Shown: one piece after another, positions 22,131-36,517 of the stretch | Layout: the number at the start of each line of letters is the position of its first letter | Numbering within the stretch: position 1 is the stretch's first letter | NCBI GenBank assembly: GCA_025504975.1 | Contig: JANUWI010000004.1 | Location: 558,001 to 622,000 of the forward strand | Direction of reading: 5' to 3' | Length of the DNA: 64,000 nt | DNA from: Plenodomus lindquistii | Taxonomy: Eukaryota > Ascomycota > Dothideomycetes > Pleosporales > Leptosphaeriaceae | Program-made: the position numbers and the translations under genes | The notes under the pieces: generated by a model | The model's input: the letters and a program-made list of their open reading frames with translations, nothing else | Databases searched by the model: none | What the model was told of the DNA's origin: nothing

Positions 22131-25100
22131 AAGTAAATAGTACTCTATAGCGTTCTATAGTAAAATACTTACTAGAGTAAAGCTTAATTAAAAAATATAT
22201 AATAAAAAACTATTTACTATTATTACTACTTTTAAAAAATAGAAAGCTAAACTAACTTTAGTTTAGTACTAAATCTAAGTATATACTAATTTTTAATTTT
22301 TAAAGTACTTTATAAATATAAAAGTTTTAAATTAATAATAAACTAATTAGGCTAAGTTTATAGCTTTTTTTAATTTCTAAATTAAATATACTCTAGATAA
22401 AAGTAATAAACGCGTAGATATTTTTAGTTACTAATAATAAAATATAAATCTTTTTATAGTAGTTTAGTAAAATAATTATTTTTTAGTTTTTTTTAACTCT
22501 ACTAAGCTATATAACTATATTAACTCTAAACTAGTAAAATAATACCTAGAGTCCTTTTTATAAATAACTATAGCTTTTTTTTTAATAACTCTAATAATAT
22601 TACTAGATTTTTTAGAACTAATAGAAGCTTTATTAAAAAAAAACTAATAGTTTTTTTTAAAAAAAAACGCTTTTTACTATTTTTCTAGTATTAAATAGAT
22701 AATAGACTGTTTTTCTATAGTAACTATTTTTATATTTTTATAGATTTTTTACTTTATATATAATTTATTAGAGAGGTATATAATTAAATATCTATAGCCT
22801 ATTCTAGTACTATAAAAATTTACTAGTTATTTATATTATAATATTACTAGAAAAAAATAGAATCTATTTATAAATAATATATATATAACTATATTTCCTA
22901 CTAAAAATTCTATCTAAAATAAATCTAAATTTAAAAGTTTTTTTACTTTTTACTAATTCTAGTAAAATTTATATAATATTTTATAATAGACTTTAAATAT
23001 TTCTCTAAAATCTATAATAGCTATAATTAGATTCTAGTTATTATTAATTGACTTTTTAAATAAATAATTATAATAGTTTACTATAAAATAATAGATTTTT
23101 AAAGCTTTATTTAACTATTTATATAATAGATATATTAGTTTAAATATACTTTTAAAAGTATTATTTTTAACTATAAAGCCTAGTTTATATTCTAATTGTA
23201 GTTTAAATTTTACTAAATTATAAATATTAAAATATAACTTTTTACTATCTATTATAAATAAACTAATAGTTAAACTAAAATTATAAATAAATATATTAAT
23301 TAATAACTATAGCTTTTTATAATATATTATTAGTATAATTAGAGTAAACTTTGTTTTTTAATAAACTAAACGTAAATAATATTTATATATATATTAATAG
23401 ATATAGTTCTATACTAGCTTTTATTTAATTCTAAATTTAAATAGAGTTAGAACTAGTACTATTTAAAAATAGTAAGTTTAATTAAAAAATTTAATTTCTA
23501 GAAAGTTTATAATCTAGCAATTTAGATATATAATATTTAAAAACTAGCTAAAAAAAATATTAAAAAAACATAAAACTAAATATATTCTACTATTAACGCC
23601 TACTAATATTCTATTTACTAAAAAATAGAAAATAAAGTCTACTTTTCTATTACTAATTTAGTAATTTTAAAACTAAACTAAAAGCTATTTAAATTATAAA
23701 AAAATCCTTTTAAAGTTCTAGAATAAATTAAATATTTTTATTAATATTAACTTTTTTTAAATTTTAAAATATATAATATATTTATATTTAATATTTTTTA
23801 TAAAAGTTTTAATAATCTTTTTCTAAAGTAAAAGGCTTTATAGCTACTAGCTACTTTTATATAAAGTATAAAAAAATAAAAAATTAAAAAGTTTTTTACT
23901 AGTAAATTTATTTAAAATAAATTTAGATATAAAACTAGCTAAATAGAATATAATCTAGATCTAATCTAGTATTAAGCTTTTAATTTAATAGACTTTTTTT
24001 ATAAACTATAAAATTTCTACTAGAAGTATTCTAATTATTCTAGACCTCTCTAGATATTATATAAATAGTTTTAAGTATAAAAAAAAATAGAGAATATATT
24101 ATAATTAGTATATAATTATATTTTATAAGTTTAATAGTTAATTTATTATTAATATAGAAAAATTATAGCTTATATATAAAACTAATATATAGCTTTTACT
24201 AATAAAACTTTTAGCTTAATAAACTAATTATTATAAATAAATATTAGAGTTTTTTAGAATTTTTTTTTTACTATAATTTTTTAATTTCTACTTTACTATT
24301 AAAGGCGCTATATACTATATTTTATTTAAAGTTTTTAATACTTTTATACTTTAAAAACTTTTTATTAAACTTCTAAATAGGTCTATGTTTTTTTTTACTA
24401 CTAGAAAAACCTAGAGCTTTTTTAGAAGTAGTAATAGCTAAAGTTACTATATTTTTCTAAAAAAACTATATTTTTTTTCTATAAATCTAAAACTATTTTA
24501 TACAAACTTTATAGCTTTTTCTATTATATATAGTAGTTTACTAGTATTATATTAGTTATACTAATACTAGTAATCTATATAGTTACTATTTATACTATAA
24601 AAGCTAATATTTTTATAGCTAAACTAGCTATAGCTTTTATATCTACTAGTTTAGTTTAAAATTTTTTTATTATATTTTTATTAGCTAGTATAGCCTATAT
24701 AATAAAGCTTTTAAAATTACAAAATACTACTATAATGTAGTTATATTCTAGTTCTATATATATAGATATTTTAAAAAGTTATAAAAAGCTCTAAACTAGT
24801 ACAAAAAAATAGCTATTTACTAGTTTATTCTTTTTATTTAAAAGTATATAATAAGTATACTTTTTTAAGCTAACTAATTTATATAAATATATAAAGTTAA
24901 ATATATTATAAAACTAGGCCTAGATAAAATATAAATAAAAAATCTAATAGGCTAAAAAGTATATATCTAGAGGTATAGAAATTAGTATTTTTATAAAAGC
25001 TATTTAGTATTAGTATTAGAAGTAATAATAAATAGTAATAAAATATATATATTAAAAATATAAAGTATAAAAAATAAAAAAAAATTATAATATTTAAAAA

Positions 25101-25279
25101 ATTATTATATTTTACTAGAGTAACTACTAGATTTAGTAGTTATTATAATAATTATTAATAAATAGTAAATAGAAAATTATATTCACTATAATAAAATAAT
25201 AATTCTAGAATAGACTTTATATAGAGGTTATATAAAAAACACTTAGATATAAAACTATCTAATTTAAAATAGAAAGTAA

Positions 25280-25692
25280 TATAATAAAGCTATATTTTAT
25301 TATAATAATAACTTTTAGCTATAAAAACTTTTTTAGAAACTATTTTTATTTTTCTTTATATAAGTTTATTAAAAATAGAATACTATACTAACCTCTATCT
25401 AAACTACCTCTATACTATATTTAATCTAGATTTTATAGAAATTTCTACTCTACTATTACCTACGTGCTAATATAGTAGAGAAAAAAAAACTTTATAAAAG
25501 TTTAAAACTACTACTAATATCTATTCTATATAGCTTACTTTTTTAATAAAACTATAGAGGTATAATTTTTTTATTTTTTATATAAAATTTATAAAGATAT
25601 AATTTATTTAGCTTTTTAATCTACGCGTACTTCTATATACTTTTAAACTAATTTAAATTTTTTTTAGTACTTTATATTTTTAAATAATTATA
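25280..25692 (+). repeat. 3' LTR, Gypsy-1 full copy
   Basis: 413 bp; followed directly by the target duplication GTATT. Confidence 0.85.
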
Positions 25693-26104
25693 GTATTAGT
25701 ATAAAAAAAGATTACTAAGTTTTAAACTACTAATAAAGCTTTTACACGATATAAATTATATAAAAGAAAGTAGATTTAGTTAAAAAGTAACTTTCTAGTT
25801 AAAAAAAGTCTATATTTAATTACTTTAAAGAAGTTTAAAGCGCGTAGTAATAAAAAAAATTTAATAAAAAAAACGTAGGCTAGTAAAAGCTATAAATAGA
25901 TATAATACTATATAAAGTACTATAAAATAGAGTATAACTTCTAAATATATAAAAATAAAATAAAAGTAGTTATAAAATAGTATTTTAATTTATTCTATAC
26001 TATATAGCGCTATATTATACTACTATAAACTAGAATAGAGTATAGTTTTTGTAAAGTTTTAGTAATGTAGACTATTTAACTATATAGTCTATTTATTAAT
26101 AAAG

Positions 26105-26395
26105 TATATTAGATATATTACTTATTTATTTATATAAGTTAGATATAATTTACTAGAAAAGCATTTTAATATTTCTATACACTTTTATAATAGTTATAAT
26201 AAAAACTATTATATTTATTACTAGCTAGTATATATATTTACTATTAGTTATTATATATATCTATTACTAGCTATAATAGAAGCTATTATAGCTATTAGTT
26301 ATATAATATATAATACTATAAAGCTACCTATTAAACTAGTACTATATTATTTATTTATAGTTTATATTTTTATCTATTATAGAAAAATTATAATA
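26105..26395 (-). repeat. Left LTR of the old Gypsy, second part
   Basis: Matches 44,236-44,515, including the internal repeats built on CTATTACTAGCTA. Similarity to the right LTR stops near 26,395. Confidence 0.7.
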
Positions 26396-26482
26396 CTATT
26401 TTTTTTTCTAGATAGTTTATTTTTAAACTATATAATCTATTAGCGCTATATTAGTTAATACTAATATCTCTATATTTTTAAG

Positions 26483-26705
26483 TATAAAGGCTTAAAAATA
26501 GAGTATTATAGTAGAAATTATACTCTAGCCTAGAGGTAAAATATTACGTAAAGAGCTAGTTTTCTATATATAAAAGTAGAAATATAGTATTTCTAGCTAA
26601 CTAAAGTATACTAATCTAATAGAGCTTAGCGTAGGTAAAGTAGAGTAAACGCTAAGCCTCTAATAAATTAGAGCTTTTTAGAGGTTATTAGTTTAAACTA
26701 TAATA
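26483..26705 (-). repeat. LTR of Gypsy-2 (3' LTR)
   Basis: 223 bp, same length as the partner at 34,245-34,467 and differing mostly at C/T and G/A positions. Confidence 0.85.
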
Positions 26706-29700
26706 CTACTTTTTTTTTTAAAAAAAGTAAGTTTTAATATTTAAATATTAAATATAGTAGCTACTACGTTTTATAAAAGCTTTACGTAGACTTATAATAA
26801 TAGTAAATAAATAATACTCTATATTTTATACTACTTTGTATTTTTAGCTATAACTTTATTATAACTCTATATATATATTCTCTATATTAGTTACTAATAA
26901 TAGTATTATTATTATTAATTACGTATTTATTTATAGCTATTAGTACAGGCTTTTTAATATATAATCTATAAACTTAGCTAGTTTATAAAAGTTACTTTAA
27001 ATTTACTATTATAGTCTATTAATAGAGCTTAGTATTATTTTTATAAAGTATAATTTTATAGAGATCTTTTATTATAAATATAATAATACCTCTTTTAGAG
27101 ACTATAATAGCATTATTTTTACTTTTTTCTAAATAATATATACTTACCGCTGCTTTTTATAAACTATTACTAACTAAAAAGCTAGGTAAAAACCTACTTT
27201 AATAAATAAATTTACCTAGAAGCTATTTAGTAATATAATTTAAAAAAAAAAGTAGAGTTATATAGATATTAGATCCTATTTATTTACTAGTATAGTAAAC
27301 TTTTTATATATAGTAGACTTATTTAAATAGAGCGTATAATACTTCTAGATAAGCTTTAATACTTTAACTAAGTTTATATAAAGCTTCTAGAATAAATTAT
27401 CTAGGCCTTTAAAGTAGTCTAACTATTAGATATAGTATTATAGTAATCTTTTTTTTTATTATAGAATCTAGTAGCTTTTTATTAATATAATAGTTTTTAA
27501 TAGCTTTAATAGTATAGTCTATATTATTTTTAACCTTTAGATTAAATTTAGCTAGTACTTTTTTATTAACTATCTAGTCTAGTACAGCGTTAGTAACTAA
27601 ATAAAGTAGCTATAAATAGAAAATATTATATATACAGCTTATTTAAAATAAAAAATTAAATTAGTAAGCTATATTATCTATAACTCTAATAATTATAAAT
27701 AGCTTTTAGTTTTTATAATTTAATAAGTAGCTTAGCTATTTAGTGCGTAAATTAGTAGTATTAAATATTACTTTATTATCTACTTTAAAAATAAAGGCTA
27801 GAAATTATAACTTATTTATATATTTAGTTTATTTAGTTTATACCTAGATTATTATAGCTTTTAGTATACTTTATAGTTTTTTTATTTATATAGTAAATTT
27901 ATTAGCGTTTAATCTATTATACTAGGCTAGAGCTAAAGTAGTAAAATTAAATTTAATAAATAATAAAGGCTTAATACTACTATATAGCTTATATCTTTTA
28001 GTTATAAAAAATAGTATAACTCTAGTAGTAGTATTTATACTAGAGTTTATTTTAAATTTAGCTATTAGTAGAAATAAAACCTAGTTATTTTAGTTATAAT
28101 TAATATATACTTATAGGTATTATTTAAAATAGGTATTAACTACTTTAGTTTATTTATTAGTTTATAGATAGTAGGTAGTAGAGAATTTTAGCTTAGTACC
28201 TAGCTTTTAGTATAGATATCTCTAGAAATATAATATAAACTATAAACTTTAATCTAAAATAATTTTATCTAGGTAGCTTCTTTTTTTCTAGATATACTCT
28301 ATAAAGGCCTATATAACTATATTAACTATTATTTTAACTATTAGAATAAACTTTTTTTTTGTAAATTAATCTATAATAACTAGAATATTAGTATAGACTT
28401 ATCTATTATATTTATATAGTAGTAGGTATATAATAAAGTCTATAGAAATACTAGACTAGTATTAGTAGAGTATAAATAGTAGATAAAGTAGTCTATAATA
28501 TTTTTTATAATATAGTTTACTTTATTAGTATAGTAAATATACTTTTATATAGTTAATAATATCTATAGTTATATATAGCTAATAATACTATTAAAATAGT
28601 TAAAAATAAACTTTATATTTACTACTATAGCCTCTATACGTAGCTTAGTAGTATTATTTAATTATTTAAGTATAAATAGAGTTTATAGGTATATAAATTT
28701 TTTTTCTAATATATAATAGTTTATTATTTAAAATATAGTTACCTAGTTTAAAATAGAGCTTTTTTTTTCTATATATAAATTTATATAGTATATAGTAATA
28801 ACTAGTTTATTTAGTTTAGATTATAGTTTATAACGTATTATTATTTTTATACATATTTTAAACTTTATATAGTAGCTTCTCTATACTAAATATAGTAGTA
28901 TTAGTAGATATATTAGTAGTATTAGTTATAGTAATAGGCGTAAATATTATAAATATAAATTTTAAAGCGTACTAGACGTAGCTAAAAGTTATAGTATTTT
29001 TTTTATTTATCTAGTATAATATTTAAGTAGTAATAAATATATATAGTTTATTTTATAAACTAAAAAGTTAAGCTAAGTATATAGCTTATCTAGTATTATT
29101 ATTATAACTAGCTAGAATAATTACTACTTATAGCTTAGAGTTAAATTAATTAGGTTTAATTATTATTTATACTTAGTACTAGCGTTATTTATTACCTATA
29201 TTTTCTAGTAGGTTGCCTAGTTTTCTAGTTAATATATTAGATTTAGTACTTTACTTACTAGAATAGTATTTAATATAAAAATTAAACTCTAATAAAAATT
29301 TAAACTAGTAAGTTTATTTATAGTTAAAACGTTTTATTATTATAAAGTTTTATAACGCTTAATAGTTAGTTAGAACGTAGATTAGATTATTAGTTTCTAA
29401 TAGCTTAAATTACTATTTTTTAAATGCTTTAATAATAGCTAGTAGTTTTTTATTATAGATTTTATAGTTATATTCTACTAGTATTATTTTGTAAAATAGA
29501 AATATAACTAGTTAAAGTATTTTTTTTTTATCTATCTATAAAAGAATAGCTATAGTAATAAAGTTAAAGGTATTTATTTCTAACTATATCTCTAGGTTAG
29601 CGTTAAAATAGGTAAAAACGCTAGTAGTATAGAAAATATTTTTTAATTTCTTAAAAGCTTTAATAGCTAGAGAGTTATATAGAAGAGAAAACTAATATTT

Positions 29701-30030
29701 TTAGTTTTTACTATTAGCTTCTTTTTAGATAAGCGTAGTAAAAGCTTTTATAATAAAGAAAAATTTTTTAATAAATTATTAATAGAAGTTAGTAAAGCCT
29801 AGAAAGGCTTATATATTTTTTACGCTTTATAAAGTTTACTATTAAAGTACTATTTTTACCTTTTTAGAATCTATTTTAATTTTTTTAGTTATAAAAATAA
29901 GCCTAAAGTATTTTACACGCTTAACTTTAAACTAGTATCTAGTTAGATCTAGGTATATTCTAGTAGCTTTTAGTTTATAGAGAATCTAAAATACCTAGCT
30001 TTTATAAATCTTTCTATTATTATTATACGT

Positions 30031-30420
30031 ATAGATAAAAACGTTATCTAGGTAGGCTATATAGAAGATATTAAAAAACTTCTATAATAATTTATTAATA
30101 AATATTTAAAATGTACCTAGAGTATTATAGAGTTTAAATAGTATAATAAAGTACTTATAGAGTCTATACTATATAAAAAATACACTTTTTTTTTATTTTT
30201 TTTTTAGTTAGATAGTATTAAAAGTAGTAACTATATTAATAATATTTATTTATTAGACTTTAGCTATATATGCTAGCGTTTTTTTTATTACTAGAAAAGT
30301 ATTATAGTTTTTTTTTATAATAGTATTAAAAGCTTAGTAGTCTATATAAATATGTAATTCTCTACTAGATTTTTTAATTATAAAAACTAGAGCAGCGTAT
30401 AGAGAAATACTAGAATAGAT
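30031..30420 (-). pseudogene. Gypsy-2 pol remnant: reverse transcriptase
   Basis: Read on the minus strand, the start of the domain is SISLYAALVFIIKKSSREL and IYIDY-stop-AFN, corresponding to the Gypsy pattern SPYAAPVLFVKKPGG then VDYRALN. The active-site block YLDNVFIY lies at 30,031-30,054, with YLDD changed to YLDN. Stops are frequent. Confidence 0.8.
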
Positions 30421-33400
30421 AAAGCTATAGTATAGTATATTATTAATATAGACTTTTACTACTTTTATTTTAGTATAAATAAAGCTATATATTTTAGGCT
30501 TTAAAATTTATCTAGTATTAGTATTACTAGTATAATTTACTTTTACGCACTAAAGTAGTAGCTAGTTTACTAAAATTAGATTAAAAATATTTTTTATACT
30601 TTTAGTATTATATACCTATACTAGTACTAGTATACAGATTTTTTTTTCTAAAAAAGCTAGTTACTTAAGCTTTAATATATACTTATTAAAGTTCTCTACT
30701 ATAATAGTAGTATATTATATAAAGTTATTAAAAACCTTTTTTATGCACTTTTTATAATATTATAGAAACTTATTAGAAGGTTACTTAAGTTTATTCTATT
30801 TATATAGTTCTATTTAGATTATTTACTCTAGCTATTATAGTATAAATATGTAAGCAGCTTATACTAAAATTATATAAACTTATCTAGCTTCTATATTATA
30901 ATGTATATTACTAGCTAGAGGTAATCTATTATTATAGATAGTTTCTAGAAGGCTTTTACTAATATAATATTCTATATAGTAAAAAAAGTTAAAAGTTATA
31001 GAGTAAAAACTACTAAAGTAGAAGTATAGCTTATAAATATCTAGCTAGTTTATTCTACAAATAATATTATATTTTTTTATACTTATAATATAGTAGAGCA
31101 CGTTACTAACATACGTTCTATATTTTATTAGAATCTCTACTATCTAGTATATAGTGTCTACCTTTTTACTATTTACTAGAGATAAATTTAAAAGTATAGT
31201 AATATTAATTTTATAAAATCTATATTTAGTAATATATTTAGAGTTAGTAAAGTATACACTTACGTCTATATTTACTAAAGTTTTAGCTTTTTTTTATTTT
31301 TATATAGTTAGAGTATAAAAGTTAAATCTAAGTTATTAAAAAAGATTAAAGGAATTAGTAGTAATTATAAAGATCTAATATATTTATTCTATAGTAGTTA
31401 GGTAAAAAAAGATAAATATAGCTACTACCTCTAAATATTAATACTATATAGTAATATAGTGTAAAGCTTTTATAAAATTATACTATTTACATTTCTAAAC
31501 GCGGTTTTATATAGAAGCTAATAAAAATCCTCTACTAGCTTACCTATATTATCTAAATTAAACTTCTTTTTAGTCTCTATATTACTATTTTTATTTTTAT
31601 TTTTATTTTTATTTTTAAAGTAATAGTTAGCCTTTATAGTATAAACTCTAGTAGAGAGAGTTTATTTTCTATTTATATTTATTCTAAAAGAGAATTTAAT
31701 AGCCTGTATAATTGCGTGCTTAGTAGCTATAGTTACTATATTAAAAGTAGACTTAAGCTTTAGTTATAGTAGTTTTCTTTTTATTTATATACTAAATTAT
31801 AGCTTTTTTTATATACTATCTACCTATTTTTCTATTACTATTATAGTTACTAGAGGAGCGCTTTCTAGGCTTAAAAGCGTTTATAGAACTAGTATAATAG
31901 GTATTAGTTATACTTCTTCTAATATTAATTTATTATTAAATAAAGTTAATTTATTTAGTAGCTTTAAAGAATTGCACTAAAGCGCTAGGCTATATATTAT
32001 TAAAGTTAATAGAAGTATTTATAGCTAGGCTAGATTATATAAGCTAATAAATATAACTAACTATAGTAGATTTAGATATAGTAATAAACTTAATAGTAGG
32101 TATAAACTAGCCTTTTTACTCTATAAACATTTTATTATTTGTTATTTTAAAAAATCTATTTTAGAGCTTAGTTTAAGTATCTAAAATGTTTTTATATATA
32201 AACTTGCTATAATATAGGTTAAATGCATTAAATAGATTATAAAAGTTTATAAACTTTATATTATTAATTATAAACTAGGCTGCGCTATATATTTAGCTCT
32301 CTAGATACTATAGCTATTAATTTTCTAGTAGAGTTTTATACTTAGTAACTACTAACTTTTTCTATTTATTATAGCTAAAAGTAGTATTATTACCTATCTA
32401 GATATCTATATCTAGTAGCTTAAAGTATACGCCTACTATAGTAATAACTATAGTAATACTACTAAAAGTAGTTTAATAACTTAATTTAAATTCTATGCTA
32501 TTTAAATAAGTTAGTACTCTAAAGGCATTTTATATATAGAGATTAGAAAGCTTTTTACTATTATTATAGCGCTAGTAAAATTAGATAGGTAGAAAACTAT
32601 CTTTATTATTATAGCGCTAATAGGGGTAAGTAAATAGGTCTTTAAAAAGATTTAACACGTATATTCTAGTTTTAATAAATAGGTTTTAAAGACAGTACTT
32701 ATTCTAAAGAATTAATATAAAAGGCTAGTAGCCTAGATTATAACGCTAGATTATAGTAACTAGGTTCTAGTTTTTTTTCTACTTTTTCTATAGATTAATA
32801 TTAGCCTATTCTATCTATTTATAAGTATATTAGTAGTTTTAATCTACTTATTTATAGTTTTAGAAGAATTAATCTGCCTTTACTTATATATCTCTCTACT
32901 TTTTATAAAAGTAGTTACTTTTAGATTTTTTAAAATCTAAATTATTTTTAAAATATATATACTTTAAAATAGAGTAGTTATTAAATAGTTTATTATAAAG
33001 CTATTTTTATAGCCTATTTATAACTTTTTTTACTATTTTAAGTTTATTACTAATTTTAATAAATGCAGGCTTTTTATATAGAGGCTTTTTATTATTAATT
33101 TTAGTACTTAGCTTTTTAAATTATACTTTATATTATTTTTTTAACTAAAATAGTCCTTTTATAATAGTATTACTTTTATTAATAGTAATAATATAGTTAT
33201 ATAGTGTAGTTATTAAATAGATAATACTTTTATAAAAAAGCGTTAGGTAGTTTTTAATAGCTTTAATAAACCTATTATTAGTTAAAAATAAAATATTAAA
33301 AAGTTTTTCTATATAGTTTTTTAGAGAAGCTTTTTAGCCTATCTAAACTATATAGAGCGCGTTTTTAGTTTTAGAAACTTTAATAAATATATTATTAAAT

Positions 33401-34244
33401 ATAAATTATATATAGAGTAGGTATTTATTATTTTTAATATATTTAATACGTATTTCTTTAATAATATAGTTATAGATATTATTTAGTAAGTGCGCTGTAG
33501 TATAAGTTAGGTTTATAGGCTTAAATAGATTATTACTATTATAAAGCTTTTCTATATCTAGAAGAGTAGAATATCTAAAAGTACTATATTATCTAGCTTT
33601 AGACTATTATATAGCTAGAATTATTATAGTAGTTTAGCTATCTAGAGAAATAGTTTTTTAGGTATTAGCACTAATTAGGTTAGATATTATAAATAGTAAC
33701 TAGTAATTAGTTAGGTAGCTATTATAGGTTTTACGTATTATTAAACTAGAGCTATCTATAAAAAAGTTAAACTTTATAAAGTAGTTAGTTTTATAAACTA
33801 TAGTATATAAGTTATATTTAGTAGTTACTATATACTATTAATATAGTTTTATAGACTATTTACTTATTATAAAGTAGTAAGCTAGGCTTTTTTCTACTAT
33901 TTACTATTAAACATTTTTAATAATAATTAATATTAGTTACTAGCATAGGCGTCTAGTTTAGTTTATCTAACTTTTTATATATAGTAATATTTATCTCTAT
34001 CTATAACCTCTACTCTATAGTTATAATAATAGAGCGCTAGAGGTAGTTTTAAAGTTAGTTCTAAAAGATTATATTAACTTAAAAATTAGTTATTTATAAA
34101 GCGTATACTTATAACGTAGTGTATTAAACTAAATATAGTATTATATAGTAGGCTAATTTTATATAACTTTATTATACTTTAGTATAGGCTTTTTTACTTT
34201 CTATAATAAACTCTAGGTATATTAATTTATTTAACGCAATATAG

Positions 34245-34467
34245 TATAAAGGCTTAAAAATAAAGTATTATAGTAGAAATTATATTCTAGCCTAGAGGTA
34301 AAATATTACGTAGAGAGCTAGTTTTCTATATATAAAAGTAGAAATATAGTATTTCTAGCTAACTAAAGTACGCTAACCTAATAGAGCTTAGCGCAGGTAA
34401 AGTAGAGTAAATACTAAACCTTTAATAAATTAGAGCTTATTAGAGGTTATTAGTTTAAACTATAATA
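34245..34467 (-). repeat. LTR of Gypsy-2 (5' LTR)
   Basis: 223 bp; keeps more C and G than its partner at several sites (for example GTACGCTAACC against GTATACTAATC). Confidence 0.85.
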
Positions 34468-34662
34468 TTAAGCTATAGAGTAATACTATATTTTTTAATT
34501 TCCATAAATACTAACTATACTTTTTATTAGAAATTCTTTTCTATAAAATTATTACTAAAGTTTTATATAATTATTATTTTTCTAGAGAATTTAATTATTT
34601 TATTATTTTTAATTTATGCTTAAAATACGCTAAGGATATTTATTAAAAAAAAGTATAATATA

Positions 34663-36517
34663 CTTTATAAGTAAGTAGCTAGTATAAAAAGATAGCTAGG
34701 CTGTACTAAAACTATACTAAAATATACTTTTATAATAGTACTATATAACTAATAATAATAGTATATAGAAATTATAGTAAACTAATCTATTTAAAAATAC
34801 TTTCTACTTTTTATTTATATATATATATATTATACCTAGCTTTACTATAGTGTTTATAGTAATATTATATTAGTTTACTTTTTTTAGTATATACTTTTTT
34901 TTAACGCCTTTTTTCTATTACTACGCGCTATAAACTTTTTTAAAGTTATTAAATATAAGCTTTTTTTAACTATAAAAGTACTTTTTTTTTATACCTACTT
35001 TTTTTTATATAATTTATATTACGTAGCAGCTTTATTTACTACTTAAAATTTAAAATTAGATTTTTATATTAATACTATTAAATACGCTATTATTTTAGCT
35101 TTTTTAGTAAACTTTATAAATATATTTACTATAGCTATTAGTAAACTATCTATATACTTTTAAATTCTTTTTTTAAAAAGCTTTAATTATAACCTAAATT
35201 ATAGAGTATTATTTAAAGTCTAAAAGTACTAAAGCTTATTATTAATAGTAGAGAGTAATAGCGTACGTAGTTTAATATTAAAGCTAGATATTATAGCTTT
35301 TAGGTTAAAAAGAACTAAGTCTATATTTTAAAAGCCCTTTTAGATATTACTTTAAATAATAGTAGTATTAAAAGTAGTAATAAAGTATAGAAAAAATTTA
35401 TTTTTAGTAATATAGTTAATTTAGTTATATATTAGATTTTTAGCTTAGTAGCTATACGCCTTTTTTAAAAGTATAAAATAACTTATATTAAATAGCTATA
35501 GAAAGTATAATAAATAGAAAAGTATATAAAAAGTTATAATTTTATATTCTTTATAGTACTAGTAGAGCTTAAGTAAATTATAGCTTTTATAACTATTAAC
35601 TATAAATAAATATACTATATTAATAGTATACTGTTTTATATACTTATTAAAGTACTTTAACTAGTTTAAACTAAACCTATTATCTATCTAGCTATTTTTA
35701 AAGACTATAAAAGCCTAGTTTTAAAGTAAACTAGGCTTTTTATACTAGATAGAAAAGTAGTACTTACTAGTAAAAATAATAAAAAGTAGAATAGCCTACT
35801 CTATTATATTAATACTTTGGATTACTATAGTTTATTTCTAGTTACTTTACTATATAGATTTTAAACGCTTTTAATAGTTAGTACCTATAATAACTACTCT
35901 AGTTAATATAATATCTATTATAAAGCCTATTTTATTAAAGTTATAAATATTTTTATTCTAGATACTATACTTAGCTTTAGTATTCTTTATAAACTAGAAC
36001 TAGTTACTAATAACTACTAGATTTTTATAAAAAGCTCTTTTATAAGTATACTTGTAATTAAACTTTACTTTAAATTTAAAGTAACGCTTAATAAAGTTTA
36101 TAGCTTAGTTTTTACTAGTAGAGTTATTGTACTAGGTTTTAAATAAAAAATCTACTATATTTTTAACTATAGTAAGCTAAAGTAGAAATTCTTTTATAGT
36201 AAAGTTGAATATATATTTAATAACTACCTTTTTTTTTAGTTTTAAATAGGTTTATTAAATTAGGCTTATAATTATATTATAGAGTAGTACTAGCGCGTTA
36301 TTATTATAGAGTTTTTTCTATAACTGTATAAACTATAGTAGCTTTTAAAATAGTAAGTATTATATTTTATTAAATAGCTTATAATAGAAACTATATTTAA
36401 AATTTAATTAAAAACTTTTTTTATATTATTATATTAAAATATTAATAATAGTATAAAGTTTAGTATAGTTTTAGTAGAGCCTAGCTACTTACTTATACTA
36501 GCTACTTATTTATAAAG
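34663..36517 (-). mobile_element. Fot1-like DNA transposon (minus), complete ends, RIPed
   Basis: 1,855 bp, with inverted ends of about 60 bp starting CTTTATAAGTAAGTAGCTAG (left) and its near-perfect counterpart on the right, and TA on both sides (34,661-34,662; 36,518-36,519). The minus strand holds the same transposase trace near 36,030-36,110 as the other copies (PELK..FNRKYDYKRA region). The inner end of each TIR carries ACTAAAACTATACTAAA. Confidence 0.85.

Larger units (their letters stand above)
18210..25692 (+). mobile_element. Full-length Gypsy family 1 element, RIPed
   Basis: A 7,483-bp LTR retrotransposon with LTRs at 18,210-18,625 and 25,280-25,692. An exact 5-bp target duplication, GTATT, flanks it (18,205-18,209 and 25,693-25,697). 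It sits inside a Fot1-like element. Plus-strand pol traces are present (see the reverse transcriptase entry). Related partial copies lie at 15,699-16,400 and 49,843-54,525. Order of RT before RNase H and similarity of motifs place it in Ty3/Gypsy. Confidence 0.9.
16769..26104 (+). mobile_element. Fot1-like DNA transposon (plus), split by Gypsy copy 1
   Basis: Terminal inverted repeats start CTTTATAG at 16,769 and end at 26,104, each next to a TA (16,767-16,768 and 26,105-26,106). The two parts, 16,769-18,209 and 25,698-26,104, sum to 1,848 bp, the same size as the intact relatives (1,851 and 1,855 bp). Plus-strand transposase traces remain: FKFKIKFNYKYNYKKA near 17,205-17,255 corresponds to the pogo/Fot1 PELK..FNRKYDYKRA region, and IYNFNKIGF at 17,335-17,361 to IYNFDETGF. 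The catalytic Asp codon of that motif (17,347-17,349) now reads AAT (Asn). Clearly dead. Confidence 0.85.
26483..34467 (-). mobile_element. Full-length Gypsy family 2 element (minus), RIPed
   Basis: A 7,985-bp element with 223-bp LTRs (26,483-26,705 and 34,245-34,467) and an exact 5-bp target duplication TTAAG (26,478-26,482 and 34,468-34,472). Ends read TATAAAGGC..TATAATA. Reverse transcriptase is on the minus strand, so the right LTR is the 5' one. It is inserted into the interior of the older Gypsy element. Confidence 0.9.

Noticed and set aside
26107..26400. The CTATTACTAGCTA-rich stretch as a tandem satellite
   Set aside because: The same arrangement occurs once more at 44,238-44,515 as part of a longer matching unit, so it is internal structure of an LTR.
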